Shown here piece by piece: positions 41,504 to 50,900 of a stretch of 64,000 bases of DNA (the first letter of the stretch is position 1; each line of letters opens with the position of its first letter). The stretch is from CBDBLK01 sp965215445. GTDB lineage: Bacteria > Bdellovibrionota > Bacteriovoracia > Bacteriovoracales > Bacteriovoracaceae. The DNA lies in assembly GCA_965215445.1 (NCBI GenBank), contig CBDCDT010000002.1:2294001-2358000 (forward strand), in the 5' to 3' direction. A program made the translations under genes and the position numbers. The notes beneath the pieces are model-generated. The model saw only the letters and a list, made by a program, of their open reading frames with translations. It was not told the origin of the DNA and did no database searches.

Positions 41504-41995
41504 TCAATCCTTCTCACAAAAAGAGGCAATCAGAAGATAAAAAAAGCGCAGCCCGATCAGGCACGCCCCGACGGGAATAATCGCCACCAAAAAACGCGAG
41601 TGAATCCCCAAGAAGGCCTCTTTCCCATATTCGGCCTCGAGAAGCACGAAATCCCATGAGATTTTGGTCAGCACCACAAGCGCTATAAAGGATACGGTGA
41701 AAATCAAGCGCTCCACCCACCTCAAACACACGGGGTGGCCACTGGATTTTAAATAGCGGGTGACCAGATCGATGCTGATGTGGCCTTTTTTCCCGGTGGC
41801 CAACAGGCCTCCCAGAAAGGCGGCGGCGAAAACCAGATGCCGGATCAAGGGTTCCCACCACAAAAAGGAGATGTCAAACCAGCGCAGGACAATGCCCAGC
41901 AAAGAGAGAGTGATGACTAAAGCGAGAGCGCAAACCAACAGCGCCTTGGCACTTTTTTCGATAGTGCGGTCTAAAAGAGAGAGGTACTTTATCAC
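41504..41995 (-). CDS. dctQ: TRAP transporter small permease (DctQ)
   Basis: A 163-residue, four-helix small subunit with the DctQ pattern: IEKSAKALLVCALALVITLS, then ISFLWWEPLIRHLVFAAAFL, GGLLATGKKGHISIDLVTRY, and a last helix pair. The phrase GKKGHISID is highly characteristic. It overlaps the end of the dctP gene by four bases and precedes dctM by three, so it belongs to the same operon. Confidence 0.92.
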   Translation of the reverse strand: MIKYLSLLDRTIEKSAKALLVCALALVITLSLLGIVLRWFDISFLWWEPLIRHLVFAAAFLGGLLATGKKGHISIDLVTRYLKSSGHPVCLRWVERLIFTVSFIALVVLTKISWDFVLLEAEYGKEAFLGIHSRFLVAIIPVGACLIGLRFFYLLIASFCEKD

Positions 41996-42954
41996 AGCGT
42001 TTTTTCCAAACGTGCAAGCGCATCCGGGGAAAAGGTTTTACCGCGCAAACGCCCGACAATATTTTTTCTCATAGTCGGCAACTTGGCCTTGTCCTCGGGG
42101 GAAAATTCGACAAACTCGACTCCAGCGCGACGAATGCTTTCCAGTGCCGCCACGTTGTCGCCAGTATTGGCCTCACTGACTTTGGCCAAGGCCTGCGCAC
42201 TCAGGCGGCCAACCAGTTCACGGTGTGCTGGAGATATGCGCTTCCAACTCTTGTCGGACAAAAGAAAAGCACCCATGGAATAGGCCAGCGGTAGATTGAG
42301 CAGGTATTTTACCTTGCTGCTCCATTGGAGGGCGATCAACCCCATGGGAGGGGCGTAGGCGGCCTCAATAATGCCGGTGGAAAGGGAGCTTAAAACGTCG
42401 GGCAGTCCCAGCGGCACGGAAACCAGGTTTAAACTTTCGATCATGGTGGAGACGATGGGGTCGCCCTCCCAGGCCCAAATCTTGAGTCCCTTGAGGGATT
42501 CCAGTGTGGGGGTCTTTTTTTGGGCCACAAAATAGACCATGCCGATTTCAAAAAAACCCAAGTTGTGAAATTTGGCGGCGGCCAGTTTTTGATTGAAATA
42601 GGGGGCCAGTTTGGAAACCGAGTTCCACGCCCGCGCGCGGTCGGCGGCAAAGGTAAAAGGGATTTCCACCACCCGAAGATTGCCGTCGATATCGCCCAGA
42701 GTTTTGCCGGTGAAGACACCTCCGTGCAAGGCCCCGGCGCGCATTTTTCTCAAGACGTCGCGCTCGTCTCCCTGGGAGCCACCAAAATAAAAGCGGAAGC
42801 GCACCTTTTTTTTGGTTTGCGCGCTTATTTTGGCCGCCATCGCTTTCATGTGTTTGGCCCAATTGGTTCCCTCGGGGGCCAGTACCCCGATTTTAAAAGT
42901 GGCGGAGTGAGCGCTAAAACTTGCCAACAAAAAAACAAAGATAAACTTGAACAC
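41992..42954 (-). CDS. dctP: TRAP transporter substrate-binding protein (DctP)
   Basis: A 320-residue periplasmic receptor. AAGGAGG four bases before GTG 42954 decides the start; the frame is open to an ATG at 42999 but that would put the ribosome site inside the gene. The signal peptide VFKFIFVFLLASFSAHSA is followed by the DctP fold: PEGTNWAKHMKAMAAKISAQ, FYFGGSQGDERDVLRKMRAG, VYFVAQKKTPTLESLKGLKI and LGLPDVLSSLSTGIIEAAYA. The ligand is probably a carboxylic acid, but the presence of a TatT partner leaves the substrate open. Confidence 0.92.
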   Translation of the reverse strand: MFKFIFVFLLASFSAHSATFKIGVLAPEGTNWAKHMKAMAAKISAQTKKKVRFRFYFGGSQGDERDVLRKMRAGALHGGVFTGKTLGDIDGNLRVVEIPFTFAADRARAWNSVSKLAPYFNQKLAAAKFHNLGFFEIGMVYFVAQKKTPTLESLKGLKIWAWEGDPIVSTMIESLNLVSVPLGLPDVLSSLSTGIIEAAYAPPMGLIALQWSSKVKYLLNLPLAYSMGAFLLSDKSWKRISPAHRELVGRLSAQALAKVSEANTGDNVAALESIRRAGVEFVEFSPEDKAKLPTMRKNIVGRLRGKTFSPDALARLEKTL

Positions 42955-42979
42955 GACTCCTCCTTGATGTTTGAGATGT

Positions 42980-43948
42980 TTAAAAAATTTCTCGCTCAAA
43001 ACGCCTGATGATTTTAAAGCGTTCCATGGCCATCGCCTGATAAATTCTCAAACTGGTATCGCCAAAGGCGGGATGGTTTTTTTGGTTCGGCGACCAGCTC
43101 TGGTGCTTTGAATACAACTTTTCAAAATCCAGCAAGGCCTTTTTTTGCCGGCGGTAGAGCGCGCTGTTGCCGGTGGGAAGCACATAGTGTTCCAGATAAA
43201 CCACGCGCGCCAGGGGGTGGTGGGGATGGCCCCCGATAAAGCGCTCAAAAAGTTTTTTTCCGGCATCCGGGTCTCCCCCCAACATTTTAGGACGCGATAC
43301 CAGATAACTCGCTTGAAAAAGGGCGCACGCTCCGTGGGCAATGTCCGGCCGTTTGTCACACACCCAATCGAAAAGCGCCTTGGCCAGGGGAAGTTCTCCC
43401 ACCAAAGCAATGTCGTCTTTTTTCAGATTGATCAAACTTGCCAGGGCGGAGGCGGTGTAGAGCACGCCCTCCAAGTCCTGCTCGCCACTGCCTAAATGGC
43501 CATCCAAAAGGCGCAAGACGCCCCCCGGTTCTCTGAGTGCCCGCGAAAATTCAGACCGCGCAATCCCCTCTTCACTCAACCAATGCAAACCATAGTCCAG
43601 TGCCTTACTATAGGCCAAGACCGCCCGCCGATGGTGCAAAGAAGATTCTTTTTGGGCCAATTTATCGGCCAAATAAAGGGTTTCGTGGACGGCAAAAGCG
43701 TACCCCGCATATCCCTTGGTCGCCGCCACCAAAAGAGATTCGTCGTCGGGCCGCACCTCCAAAAGACCGTCCAAAAATTTGAGACTGCCGGGAACGCCCT
43801 CGCGGAAGGCGTGCCAATCCCCCTCGCGCTCAAAGGCATTGGAGGCCTGCCAGAAAGCGGGAGCGACGGTTTTGATGGCCACATGACGAATGCCCGAGCA
43901 GGCGCTCAGGGAAAATAGGGCAATGATCCAAATCGCGAGCAAGTTCAC
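42980..43948 (-). CDS. TRAP-associated TatT-like lipoprotein
   Basis: A protein of about 322 residues if it starts at GTG 43948 (the frame is open to 44065; no start has a good ribosome site). A lipoprotein signal (WIIALFSLSACSG) leads to a helical, TPR-like body typical of TatT: WQASNAFEREGDWHAFREGV, LLVAATKGYAGYAFAVHETL, the SKALDYGLHWLSEEGIARSE helix and YLVSRPKMLGGDPDAGKKLF. TatT forms trimers with DctP-type receptors in Treponema and may carry hydrophobic ligands. It is the first gene of the TRAP operon here. Confidence 0.8.
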   Translation of the reverse strand: MNLLAIWIIALFSLSACSGIRHVAIKTVAPAFWQASNAFEREGDWHAFREGVPGSLKFLDGLLEVRPDDESLLVAATKGYAGYAFAVHETLYLADKLAQKESSLHHRRAVLAYSKALDYGLHWLSEEGIARSEFSRALREPGGVLRLLDGHLGSGEQDLEGVLYTASALASLINLKKDDIALVGELPLAKALFDWVCDKRPDIAHGACALFQASYLVSRPKMLGGDPDAGKKLFERFIGGHPHHPLARVVYLEHYVLPTGNSALYRRQKKALLDFEKLYSKHQSWSPNQKNHPAFGDTSLRIYQAMAMERFKIIRRFEREIF

Positions 43949-44042
43949 ACTGGAAGTTTGCCGAAAGAAGACCGTTATTTCAAGGACTTGGAAGACTTTT
44001 CCAAAAGGTGTAAAAAACAGATTTTTGTGGTAGAATACTCCC

Positions 44043-44234
44043 ATGTTTGCAACCAATTCTCTCAATCACAAAGGCCATCTCGGCAAACCGGCCCCCAGGC
44101 GGGGCATGTCTCCGAGTGCCCATTTAAGCGCCCGACCAATTCCCTCTCTGACCAGGATGAAGGGACTGACTTCCTATCCCATGCGCTCGATACCGGCCGG
44201 CCCCTCCACAAAAACCAAACGCCCGCTCAATTAA
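44043..44234 (+). CDS. Possible small basic protein
   Basis: A 63-residue open frame, strongly basic and Ser/Pro-rich (LNHKGHLGKPAPRRGMSPSA), with no recognised family. It occupies an otherwise empty stretch between two minus-strand genes. TAGAAT (44031-44036) lies six bases before the ATG, giving a possible leaderless promoter, but no -35 is visible. It overlaps the 3' end of the convergent gene by eight bases. It could be chance. Confidence 0.33.
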   Translation: MFATNSLNHKGHLGKPAPRRGMSPSAHLSARPIPSLTRMKGLTSYPMRSIPAGPSTKTKRPLN

Positions 44235-44640
44235 AGGTGCTTTGCAATTCCCGAAGAATTTTCTGCCTGGATTTGGCAAGCTGGCCCAAGCGCTTTTCGT
44301 GCAAATAATTGAGGTATTTCTCGCGGGCGGCAAACAAATGGTTCACAAAGCTTACTTGAAAATCGCGCAGTTCGCGGAAACAGGCCTTGCCCTTTTTTTC
44401 CGGTGCAGGTGTCACACCCCCTTCCTGCAAAATAATGGGAGAAAGCTCTCCCCCGCAAACACGCTTTTTGCGCTCGATATACTGTTCAATTTCCACTCTC
44501 AATCCGTCGATTTTGGTGAAATATTCCCCGGGAGGCAAATTTTCAATTTGGTCGAGTTTCGATTTAACTCCGGTGTCGGGAGTTTGGGCCAGCAAACCAT
44601 TAATTGCCAATAAAAGGGAAAAAAGCACTTTCCACCACAT
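44227..44640 (-). CDS. Small secreted protein, unknown function
   Basis: A 137-residue protein with a signal peptide (WKVLFSLLLAINGLLAQ). The mature part is helical and charged (GEYFTKIDGLRVEIEQYIER, then LRDFQVSFVNHLFAAREKYL) with two Cys (CGGELSP and ACFREL) that may form a disulfide. Tail residues KRLGQLAKSRQKILRELQST are basic. No domain is recognised. It lies 40 bases downstream of a prepilin-like gene on the same strand. Confidence 0.62.
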   Translation of the reverse strand: MWWKVLFSLLLAINGLLAQTPDTGVKSKLDQIENLPPGEYFTKIDGLRVEIEQYIERKKRVCGGELSPIILQEGGVTPAPEKKGKACFRELRDFQVSFVNHLFAAREKYLNYLHEKRLGQLAKSRQKILRELQSTFN

Positions 44641-44679
44641 GCCCTCAGACTACAGCGATTTCAATGGAATGACAAAAAA

Positions 44680-45354
44680 TCAAGGAGAAAAAGTGCCGCA
44701 ATCGAGCTGGCCGTCCAAAGTAAATCCTACCATATACTCGGGGCAAACCTTGCCAATATAGGTCATAACACATTTTATTCCAACAGAACCACCGAAATCT
44801 TTAAACGTTCCCCCGAGACTCTCGCACATCATGACCTTATCGTCTACAATTTCAAGACCGCTATCGGGGTAACAAACCACGTTTCCAGAGGCCACTTGAA
44901 TCGGCAAGGGAATGCTCCTCACTTCTTCCTTCTTTCCCTTGATCGATTTGGAGGTCTTTTTAAAAGTAACCACCACCTCCATATTGCCAAGGCCATCTGC
45001 ATCTAAATCCACGTTTGCCATTTCCATGGATTTGATCTGAATCAGATTCTGCCCGTATTTACTACCCTTGCTAAAAATGGTTCGACCCGCAGAATTTTTC
45101 ATCTCTGGAATATCCTGCCCATTGGCGACGGTGGCCCCCAAAGTCTCAACACAAGCGCGTTTATTGCTCAATATCTGGGCCATATCCAAAATCAACATAT
45201 CAATTTCAAACCCCGCCTCGATCCTTTTTTGAGATTTGTCGTGATTGGAAGAAATGTGTAAATAACCCAGGGAAAGGCCACCCACCAATCCCGCCGCCAT
45301 CAGCGTCTCGGTCAAGGTGACTCCGCGATTATTGAGAAAAGAAATCAAGGCCAT
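44680..45354 (-). CDS. Prepilin-like protein (copy 4)
   Basis: A 224-residue member of the same family. Leader MALISFLNNRG, then VTLTETLMAAGLVGGLSLGY with Glu at +5 and Gly at -1. The conserved block KSQKRIEAGFEIDMLILDMA and the tail CYPDSGLEIVDDKVMMCESL...GFTLDGQLDCGTFSP parallel the copies near 22 and 25 kb, but there is no PQQQP linker and no long tail. It overlaps the upstream paralogue by ten bases and is co-transcribed with it. Confidence 0.8.
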   Translation of the reverse strand: MALISFLNNRGVTLTETLMAAGLVGGLSLGYLHISSNHDKSQKRIEAGFEIDMLILDMAQILSNKRACVETLGATVANGQDIPEMKNSAGRTIFSKGSKYGQNLIQIKSMEMANVDLDADGLGNMEVVVTFKKTSKSIKGKKEEVRSIPLPIQVASGNVVCYPDSGLEIVDDKVMMCESLGGTFKDFGGSVGIKCVMTYIGKVCPEYMVGFTLDGQLDCGTFSP

Positions 45355-46031
45355 GAGTATTTAGATTCACACTCGGGTGTGCCGTCAGCTCCAAAACCAG
45401 TGATATAATTCCCGCAAGAGACATCTACAAATTTTGGTTTGCACTTTTTTGTCGTCGCATCCCAATCCCCCTGGATGCTATCGCACATCATCTCTTTGGC
45501 CTCGGAGGCCAAATAACGGGTGGCCGGGTCGGGGTTGCAAATCACATTGGTGCACTGCTTTCCTGAATTGCCAGGGGAATTATCCTCTCCTCTATCTTTC
45601 TTTCCCTTGATAATTTTGGCGGTTTTTTCAAATTCAATCTTCAATTCCACACTGCCAAAACCATCTACCGTGCTGACATTCCTGTTTTGCAACTCCATCG
45701 AGACAAGCATGATTAAATTTTGCCCGTATTTTTTCTTTTCCTTGAAAATAGCTTTGCCTTTGGAATTTTTAATCTCTGTTACATCTTGATCCTTGATGAT
45801 GGGGACGCCTTTCAAGGTTTCGCTACAAGCCTCGTCGTTGCTCAGGGTTTGTGCCATCTCCAACGTGAGCATGTCGATTTCAAAACCGGCCTCGATTTTC
45901 TTCTGAGATTTTTGATGATCTCCGGAAAGTTGCAAGTATCCCAGCGAAAGCCCCCCCACCATTCCGGCCGCCACCAAGGCCTCGGTTATGGATAGGGCGC
46001 GGTTGTCGAGGTAGGAGAGAAAACGCTTCAT
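45345..46031 (-). CDS. Prepilin-like protein (copy 3)
   Basis: A 228-residue member with leader MKRFLSYLDNRA and core LSITEALVAAGMVGGLSLGY (Glu at +5). The first 60 residues after the processing site are almost identical to copy 2 at 25145, including 53 bases of exact DNA identity (45892-45944 against 25277-25329). The rest diverges and ends without a PQQQP linker (GFGADGTPECESKYSWP). A strong promoter sits so close that the transcript may have no leader. It is the first gene of a pair with copy 4. Confidence 0.82.
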   Translation of the reverse strand: MKRFLSYLDNRALSITEALVAAGMVGGLSLGYLQLSGDHQKSQKKIEAGFEIDMLTLEMAQTLSNDEACSETLKGVPIIKDQDVTEIKNSKGKAIFKEKKKYGQNLIMLVSMELQNRNVSTVDGFGSVELKIEFEKTAKIIKGKKDRGEDNSPGNSGKQCTNVICNPDPATRYLASEAKEMMCDSIQGDWDATTKKCKPKFVDVSCGNYITGFGADGTPECESKYSWP

Positions 46032-46038
46032 ACTTCAA

Positions 46039-46067
46039 ATTCTAGGCCAAAAAAAAATTCTGGTCAA
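46039..46067 (-). promoter_or_regulatory. Sigma-70-type promoter, probably leaderless, for prepilin copy 3
   Basis: On the minus strand: TTGACC (46067-46062), exactly 17 bases, then TAGAAT (46044-46039). The ATG begins seven bases after the -10 box (46031), so transcription should start at or next to the start codon. No Shine-Dalgarno sequence is present. This is the clearest example of this layout in the window. Confidence 0.75.
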
Positions 46068-46115
46068 CACAGGAACAAAGAAGTACAGTGAGCGACGAAA
46101 GGAGTTTTCAAGGTT

Positions 46116-46685
46116 ATGGGCAAAGTTTATACCAGATCGGGGGACGGCGGCACTACTGCCCTTGCCAGTGGGAGTCGGGTCGCCAAATCCGACCCGCGCC
46201 TGGAAATCTATGGAGAAATTGACGAACTCAATTCCCGTCTGGGCCTGATCCCGACCACTCTGGACGACCAAGACTTAAACCAATTTGTAAAAAACATGCA
46301 AAACTGGTCTTTTAGCTTGAGTTCCCACCTGGCCTGTGAAAAAGACAAGCGGGCGACATTCAAACTTCCCCCTCTTAAAGTTGATGAATGGGTTCAATTT
46401 TTAGAGCAAAAAATGGATGCCTGGGATCGGAAACTACCGGAGCTTAAAAATTTTATTCTTCCCGGGGGAGCATTGGCGGCAGCACACCTACACCTGAGTA
46501 GAACCCAGGCACGCAAAATTGAACGCCTGCTGGTGGGTTTTTGCGAGCGGGAAAGTGACGACCACGCCTTTTTGTCTCAAACAATTATTTTCTTCAACCG
46601 CGCCAGTGATGCCTTCTTTGTGGCCGCCCGGCTGGCCAACTTAAACCAGGGGGAAACAGAAATCCTGTGGCGGGGAGAAGTCTAA
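46116..46685 (+). CDS. Cob(I)yrinic acid a,c-diamide adenosyltransferase, PduO type
   Basis: A 189-residue ATP:cob(I)alamin adenosyltransferase that makes coenzyme B12 for enzymes such as methylmalonyl-CoA mutase. Family signatures are YTRSGDGGTTALASGSRVAK, RLEIYGEIDELNSRLGL, FILPGGALAAAHLHLSRTQA followed by RKIERL, and FFNRASDAFFVAARLAN. It has full length. No other cobalamin genes are present in the window. Its stop overlaps the convergent FHA gene by four bases. Confidence 0.94.
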   Translation: MGKVYTRSGDGGTTALASGSRVAKSDPRLEIYGEIDELNSRLGLIPTTLDDQDLNQFVKNMQNWSFSLSSHLACEKDKRATFKLPPLKVDEWVQFLEQKMDAWDRKLPELKNFILPGGALAAAHLHLSRTQARKIERLLVGFCERESDDHAFLSQTIIFFNRASDAFFVAARLANLNQGETEILWRGEV

Positions 46686-47236
46686 CCTGCGGCCTTGCCC
46701 TGGCGAAACAGGCGCAAAGTTTCCAGAAGTTCGCGATCCCGATCCTGATCCTGATCTTGGGGACGTAGCATTTTAATACTGGTGGTTTTTTCTGCTAAAG
46801 CGTCTCCCCGTCGCTGGCGCGCGGCCTCCAGTGCCTCTTGCACCTTGCTTTCCTTATTTTTCATCTTATCGTAGAGTCCAACCAGAGTAATACTCGCCGT
46901 CCGGTCAGCATTTTTGGTGTGCAATCTTCTCTCTTTTAAATTCATCAAATCTTCCACCGGCCCAATCTTCACCTGACCGATGTGCAGGTTATCTCCCAGG
47001 TAGAGATAGCTCTCTTGAATCCTGTGGCCGTTGATATAGGTTCCGTTGGTAGAACTCAAATCCCGAACGATAATTCTACCATCTGGGGAGAGGTTAACGA
47101 AGAGATGACGGGCACTGATGACCTTATCTTGAAGTTGAATGTCGGACTCCGGAGATCGACCGATGAACTGGCCCTCGGAGGTCACTGGCAGTCGGTAGGA
47201 GGTTTCCTGATCGCAAATTTCCAGTACCAAACTCAT
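46682..47236 (-). CDS. FHA domain protein
   Basis: A 184-residue cytoplasmic protein with an N-terminal forkhead-associated domain: IGRSPESDIQLQDKVISARH, then RDLSSTNGTYINGHRI, holding the phosphothreonine-binding Arg, Ser-x-x-His and Asn-Gly residues. The C-terminal half is a charged coiled coil with a DQDQDQDRDRE run encoded by short DNA repeats. AAGGAGTGG precedes the ATG, and TATAAT lies about 27 bases upstream. FHA proteins read Ser/Thr kinase signals; the partner kinase is not in the window. Confidence 0.9.
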   Translation of the reverse strand: MSLVLEICDQETSYRLPVTSEGQFIGRSPESDIQLQDKVISARHLFVNLSPDGRIIVRDLSSTNGTYINGHRIQESYLYLGDNLHIGQVKIGPVEDLMNLKERRLHTKNADRTASITLVGLYDKMKNKESKVQEALEAARQRRGDALAEKTTSIKMLRPQDQDQDRDRELLETLRLFRQGKAAG

Positions 47237-47261
47237 AAATCCACTCCTTCGTGCCTCTTTT

Positions 47262-47275
47262 CATTATAGCGCAAT
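47262..47275 (-). promoter_or_regulatory. Promoter -10 region of the FHA gene, same 14-mer as at 17128
   Basis: On the minus strand ATTGCGCTATAATG contains a perfect TATAAT and is identical over 14 bases to the region before the prepilin-like pair at 17.1 kb. The surrounding sequence is not related, so the shared string may be a promoter or operator element. Confidence 0.55.
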
Positions 47276-47527
47276 ACGGCAAAAAGGCAGAATCGGCCCA
47301 TCCGCCGAACCTGATTTCGCTGACTTGGGGCATGGGTGAGAACAAATGTTGTCTATAGCAAGGGAAAATATCCCCAAAAAGCCACTAAGTTAAGGAAATT
47401 AAACCAGATTTCAAGAATTTATACCATGCATTATCGACAAACAAGGACAGGAAAAAAAATATCGTGTTTACAGCAAAAATGTAAAATGCTAGGGTTTAAG
47501 TATAAACACCATCTAAGGGAGGTCATC

Positions 47528-47977
47528 GTGAGAACTTTATTTAGCACTTTTATCTTTTTGGGAGTTTTCCTTAGCAATCCGGCGATGGCCAATTGCCGTT
47601 CCAGAGTCAATCCTTTTGATTTTTGCCGCGGGGAAATCGTCATTATCTCCGCTCGGAGAGTTGGAACGGTTATCAGTCTCCCCCAAAATGGGAACGTCCT
47701 GGTGGAAATCAATAAACGGAGCAGTGCTGCAAGATTTCCCATCGCCAAGGGCAGGCACAAAACTGCAAACTTGGCGGCCTTGCGCGGTTGTGTCACGAAT
47801 GACCCATCATTTTGCGTTGGCACCAGAGTTACCACCCCCGAAGGTGAGGTTGAATATATCGTGGGAGTTTTTGAAAGAGATGAGGTTTATACCGGCCCCA
47901 GTGTTCAAATTGACGTTTATAGTTCCCGCATCCAAAGGCAACTCACCCGCTATTTTACAACTGATTTAGAAATCTAA
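47528..47977 (+). CDS. Small secreted protein, unknown function
   Basis: A 149-residue protein from GTG 47528, selected by AAGGGAGG about five bases upstream; the longer upstream frame has no such support. The signal peptide RTLFSTFIFLGVFLSNPAMA is followed by a small beta-rich domain (FCRGEIVIISARRVGTVISL, then GEVEYIVGVFERDEVYTGPS) with four Cys (NCRSR, FCRGE, GCVTN, FCVGT), probably two disulfides. The fold hints at an SH3-like barrel, but no family is recognised. It converges with the giant surface gene. Confidence 0.68.
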   Translation: MRTLFSTFIFLGVFLSNPAMANCRSRVNPFDFCRGEIVIISARRVGTVISLPQNGNVLVEINKRSSAARFPIAKGRHKTANLAALRGCVTNDPSFCVGTRVTTPEGEVEYIVGVFERDEVYTGPSVQIDVYSSRIQRQLTRYFTTDLEI

Positions 47978-47983
47978 TAGGGG

Positions 47984-50900
47984 TTATTCGTCGTAATCAC
48001 CGGCAAGAATGGGGGATAAGCAACGAAAACCTATATCCACCCTCCTGCTGTTACTCTCTTCAGTCACATCAATCAAGTTTAAAGGATTGGCAAAGGCGGA
48101 CTGGTCACGGTCGGGGTCACCGCTCACCGCCGCTTCGAGAATGGCATTAAAAGCACCGTTGGCGTTGAGTGCGGTCACCACTTCCCGCGCAGTTCTGCCG
48201 GCCAGGTCGTCGAGATCGACCACTACGCTGGTAGTGCCGTTGACGGTGATGGCAGGGTTGGCAGTGGCATCCTCGAAGATGATGCTTATGGTGCGCACAT
48301 TGCTGTTCCTGGCACGGAAAGAAATATCTTGAACTGTGAGGTAGCCAAAGGCATCGCCTCCACAGGTGAGAAATTCCGAACTAAAAACCCCCGCCTCGGC
48401 CCCCGAAGCATAATGCCCTCCCGTGGCCATTCCCGCACAATCTTCAGTACTTCCAGAGGCAAAAATGCGTTCAGTGTGAAGGCTGATGTGGTCGTCGTGA
48501 AGCTGGGAGGAAGTGATTCCAGAAGTCGGCCCAATTTCCACCAGGTTGGCCTCCGAATTGGGGTTGTCCAATAAAAAATCACTCTGGGCCACCAGTCCCA
48601 AAGGAATGATAAAACGGCCGGCCCCGAAGCGCTCTTCTTTAATTTCCCAATCGGTCAGGGCACTGTCACAAATGGTGTCGCCGTCGCGGTCTACACAAGG
48701 CGCTCTCACCCCATCCAAGGCCCAAGTGCCGAAAGGATCAGAGATGTCGGCACTTTGATACAGGCCTGCCGGATCACTTGCCAAATGCATGGCCCCGCCG
48801 GTGATCGCCTGACAGGCCGAAAGTCTGGTTACCGTGTTAAACGCGCCTCTGGTTTCCCGACAGGAAATGCGCATACTCGACCACTCGGCGACGTTGCCGA
48901 TGGCATCTTGTACGCCAAATTGAGAGGTACAGGCGCGGGTCTGGTGTGAGCCGGTGACCATCGAGCGAATATCAGAAGAACGGTTTCCCGACAGGGAATA
49001 ATAGTTGTTGGAGTCGGGAATGTCGATGTCGGTGTAAGCGTGTTCCAGCCCACTGGCATTGCTGGAATTGCACTTGGAAGAAGCGTGCAGGGCCAAACCG
49101 CTCTCCAGAGCGCCCTTTTCCGCCTCGGTGAGATCATCCCCGCTTTCCCATTGGGAGTAGGCAATCTGCTCCTTCCGGTTGGGCAATCTTCTCTCCAAAG
49201 CATTATTCACACCGTAGATTTCATCGGCGGGAATATCATCTTGCCGGTCACAAAACCGGTGCGCCGTCTCTTGAGTCAAATGAGTAAGCGGCGGAAGGAA
49301 GGGGCGGTTGGAGTCAAGGTCAGTAGTTTCGTCGTTTTGGGGATCAGTGGCCACTCCAGGGCGGTTATCCACAGCGCTCAGGTAACCATCAATCGCGGTG
49401 GCCAGGTTGGTGTCGTTAATCTGGGCCCAGGCACCACCCGCACGCAAATAACAAAGAGCATTCCCCCGGGCGTAATAAACCGCTCCGTCATTGGCGGTGA
49501 TAGGTGGTGTGGTTGTCGAAGGGTCGCTGATACCGATGCAAGAACCATCGGCATTGCCCGAACAAGTGGGACTCACCCCAAAAGCACAACCCGCTTCAAA
49601 ACGGTCGACCAGCAGATCACTTCCCAAGTCGTAAACAAAATCTCCCGCCAAAGCGGTATCCCCGGGGCCACGGTAGGGACAGGCATAGTTTTGTACTGGA
49701 TTGGGAGTGGATTGCAGGAGATCACAAATCGCCTTGTTTGCCATCCAGCGATGGACAAAGGCCATATTTTTGGGTGGGGCCATCACCCGCACGGTGGAAA
49801 AAATTTGATTGGTGGTAGTCAAAATATCATTGATGACGGGCCTTATCTGATAATAATAAACCGTGTTGGGAACCGGGGGAAAAATGCTGTTTTGGTGGTT
49901 GTCCACAAAGCGAAACGTCTCGCTGATACCTCCCTCTATCACATGCCTGTTAATCGGCAAATCGTAGTCAAATTCGGTATTCGCCAATCTTCTAAAGACC
50001 TGATAACTACTGACCAGTCCCGAGCCAGAAATGCCAAATTTGTTCCAACTCAAAGTAATTTCCGAAGCGGCATCGTAAGCTATCCAATCCGTTGCGCCGG
50101 TAGTTCCCTTGGAGCGATAACAACGATTATCTCCCTCATCCCAATAACGGGCATCAATGATGGTGGGAGTGACGGTGGGAGCGCCAACGCCCTGACAGCT
50201 TTCCCCGTAAACAGAACAGGCAGGTTCAAAATCACTGGGAGTGATACTGCATGTGGTTTCAAAAACTTCCCAGGCGTTCTCACTCAAATTGCCCAGTGAA
50301 ACCAAAGGTTGAATATCCTGGGTTTCTCCCAGATTTCGATTGAGTGCCAAAACCAGAGGATCGGCATCGCCACTTCCGACAATTGCAGCAATAATCTGAT
50401 CAGTGGTGGAGGCCTCATCCTCAATTTCCACCCGGATGCGGTAGGGATCGGTGGCACTTCCAGCACCGTTGACCGAAACCGTCTCTGACCCCGCCGTCGC
50501 CCCACTGACGTATTCAATGGAAACGTAGTCAGAAGTTTTAGCGGCATAGGAAATGTGTTGAACCGGCGTGCGCCTGACGCGAAAACAAGTTCCAGGAGTA
50601 TTTCCCATTTGTTCCCGAAAATAAATGGAGTTGACATCGTCGGGTGTCCACATGGTTGCCCCCAAGGGGTCGTCAAGTCCGCGGCAGGCCGCTCCCCCTT
50701 CACACAAATCCAGGGAATAGGGACAATGTATTCGGTCTTCGACCACATTGCCATAGGTATCCACCTTAGGGCCGATGGCACTAATTCCATTCCAACCGCC
50801 GTGGGTGGCGGAGGTGGGATTGACCGTGATTTCAAATTCGACTTCCGTCTGGCGAGTGCCATCATCAAAGGTCAACTCAACACTGGAGTTTCCGGTTTGC

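Noticed and set aside
49040..50299. 419-codon open frame on the plus strand
   Set aside because: It is antisense to the giant surface gene, whose FN3 and FGE-like motifs are clear. This frame has no recognisable motif or ribosome site.
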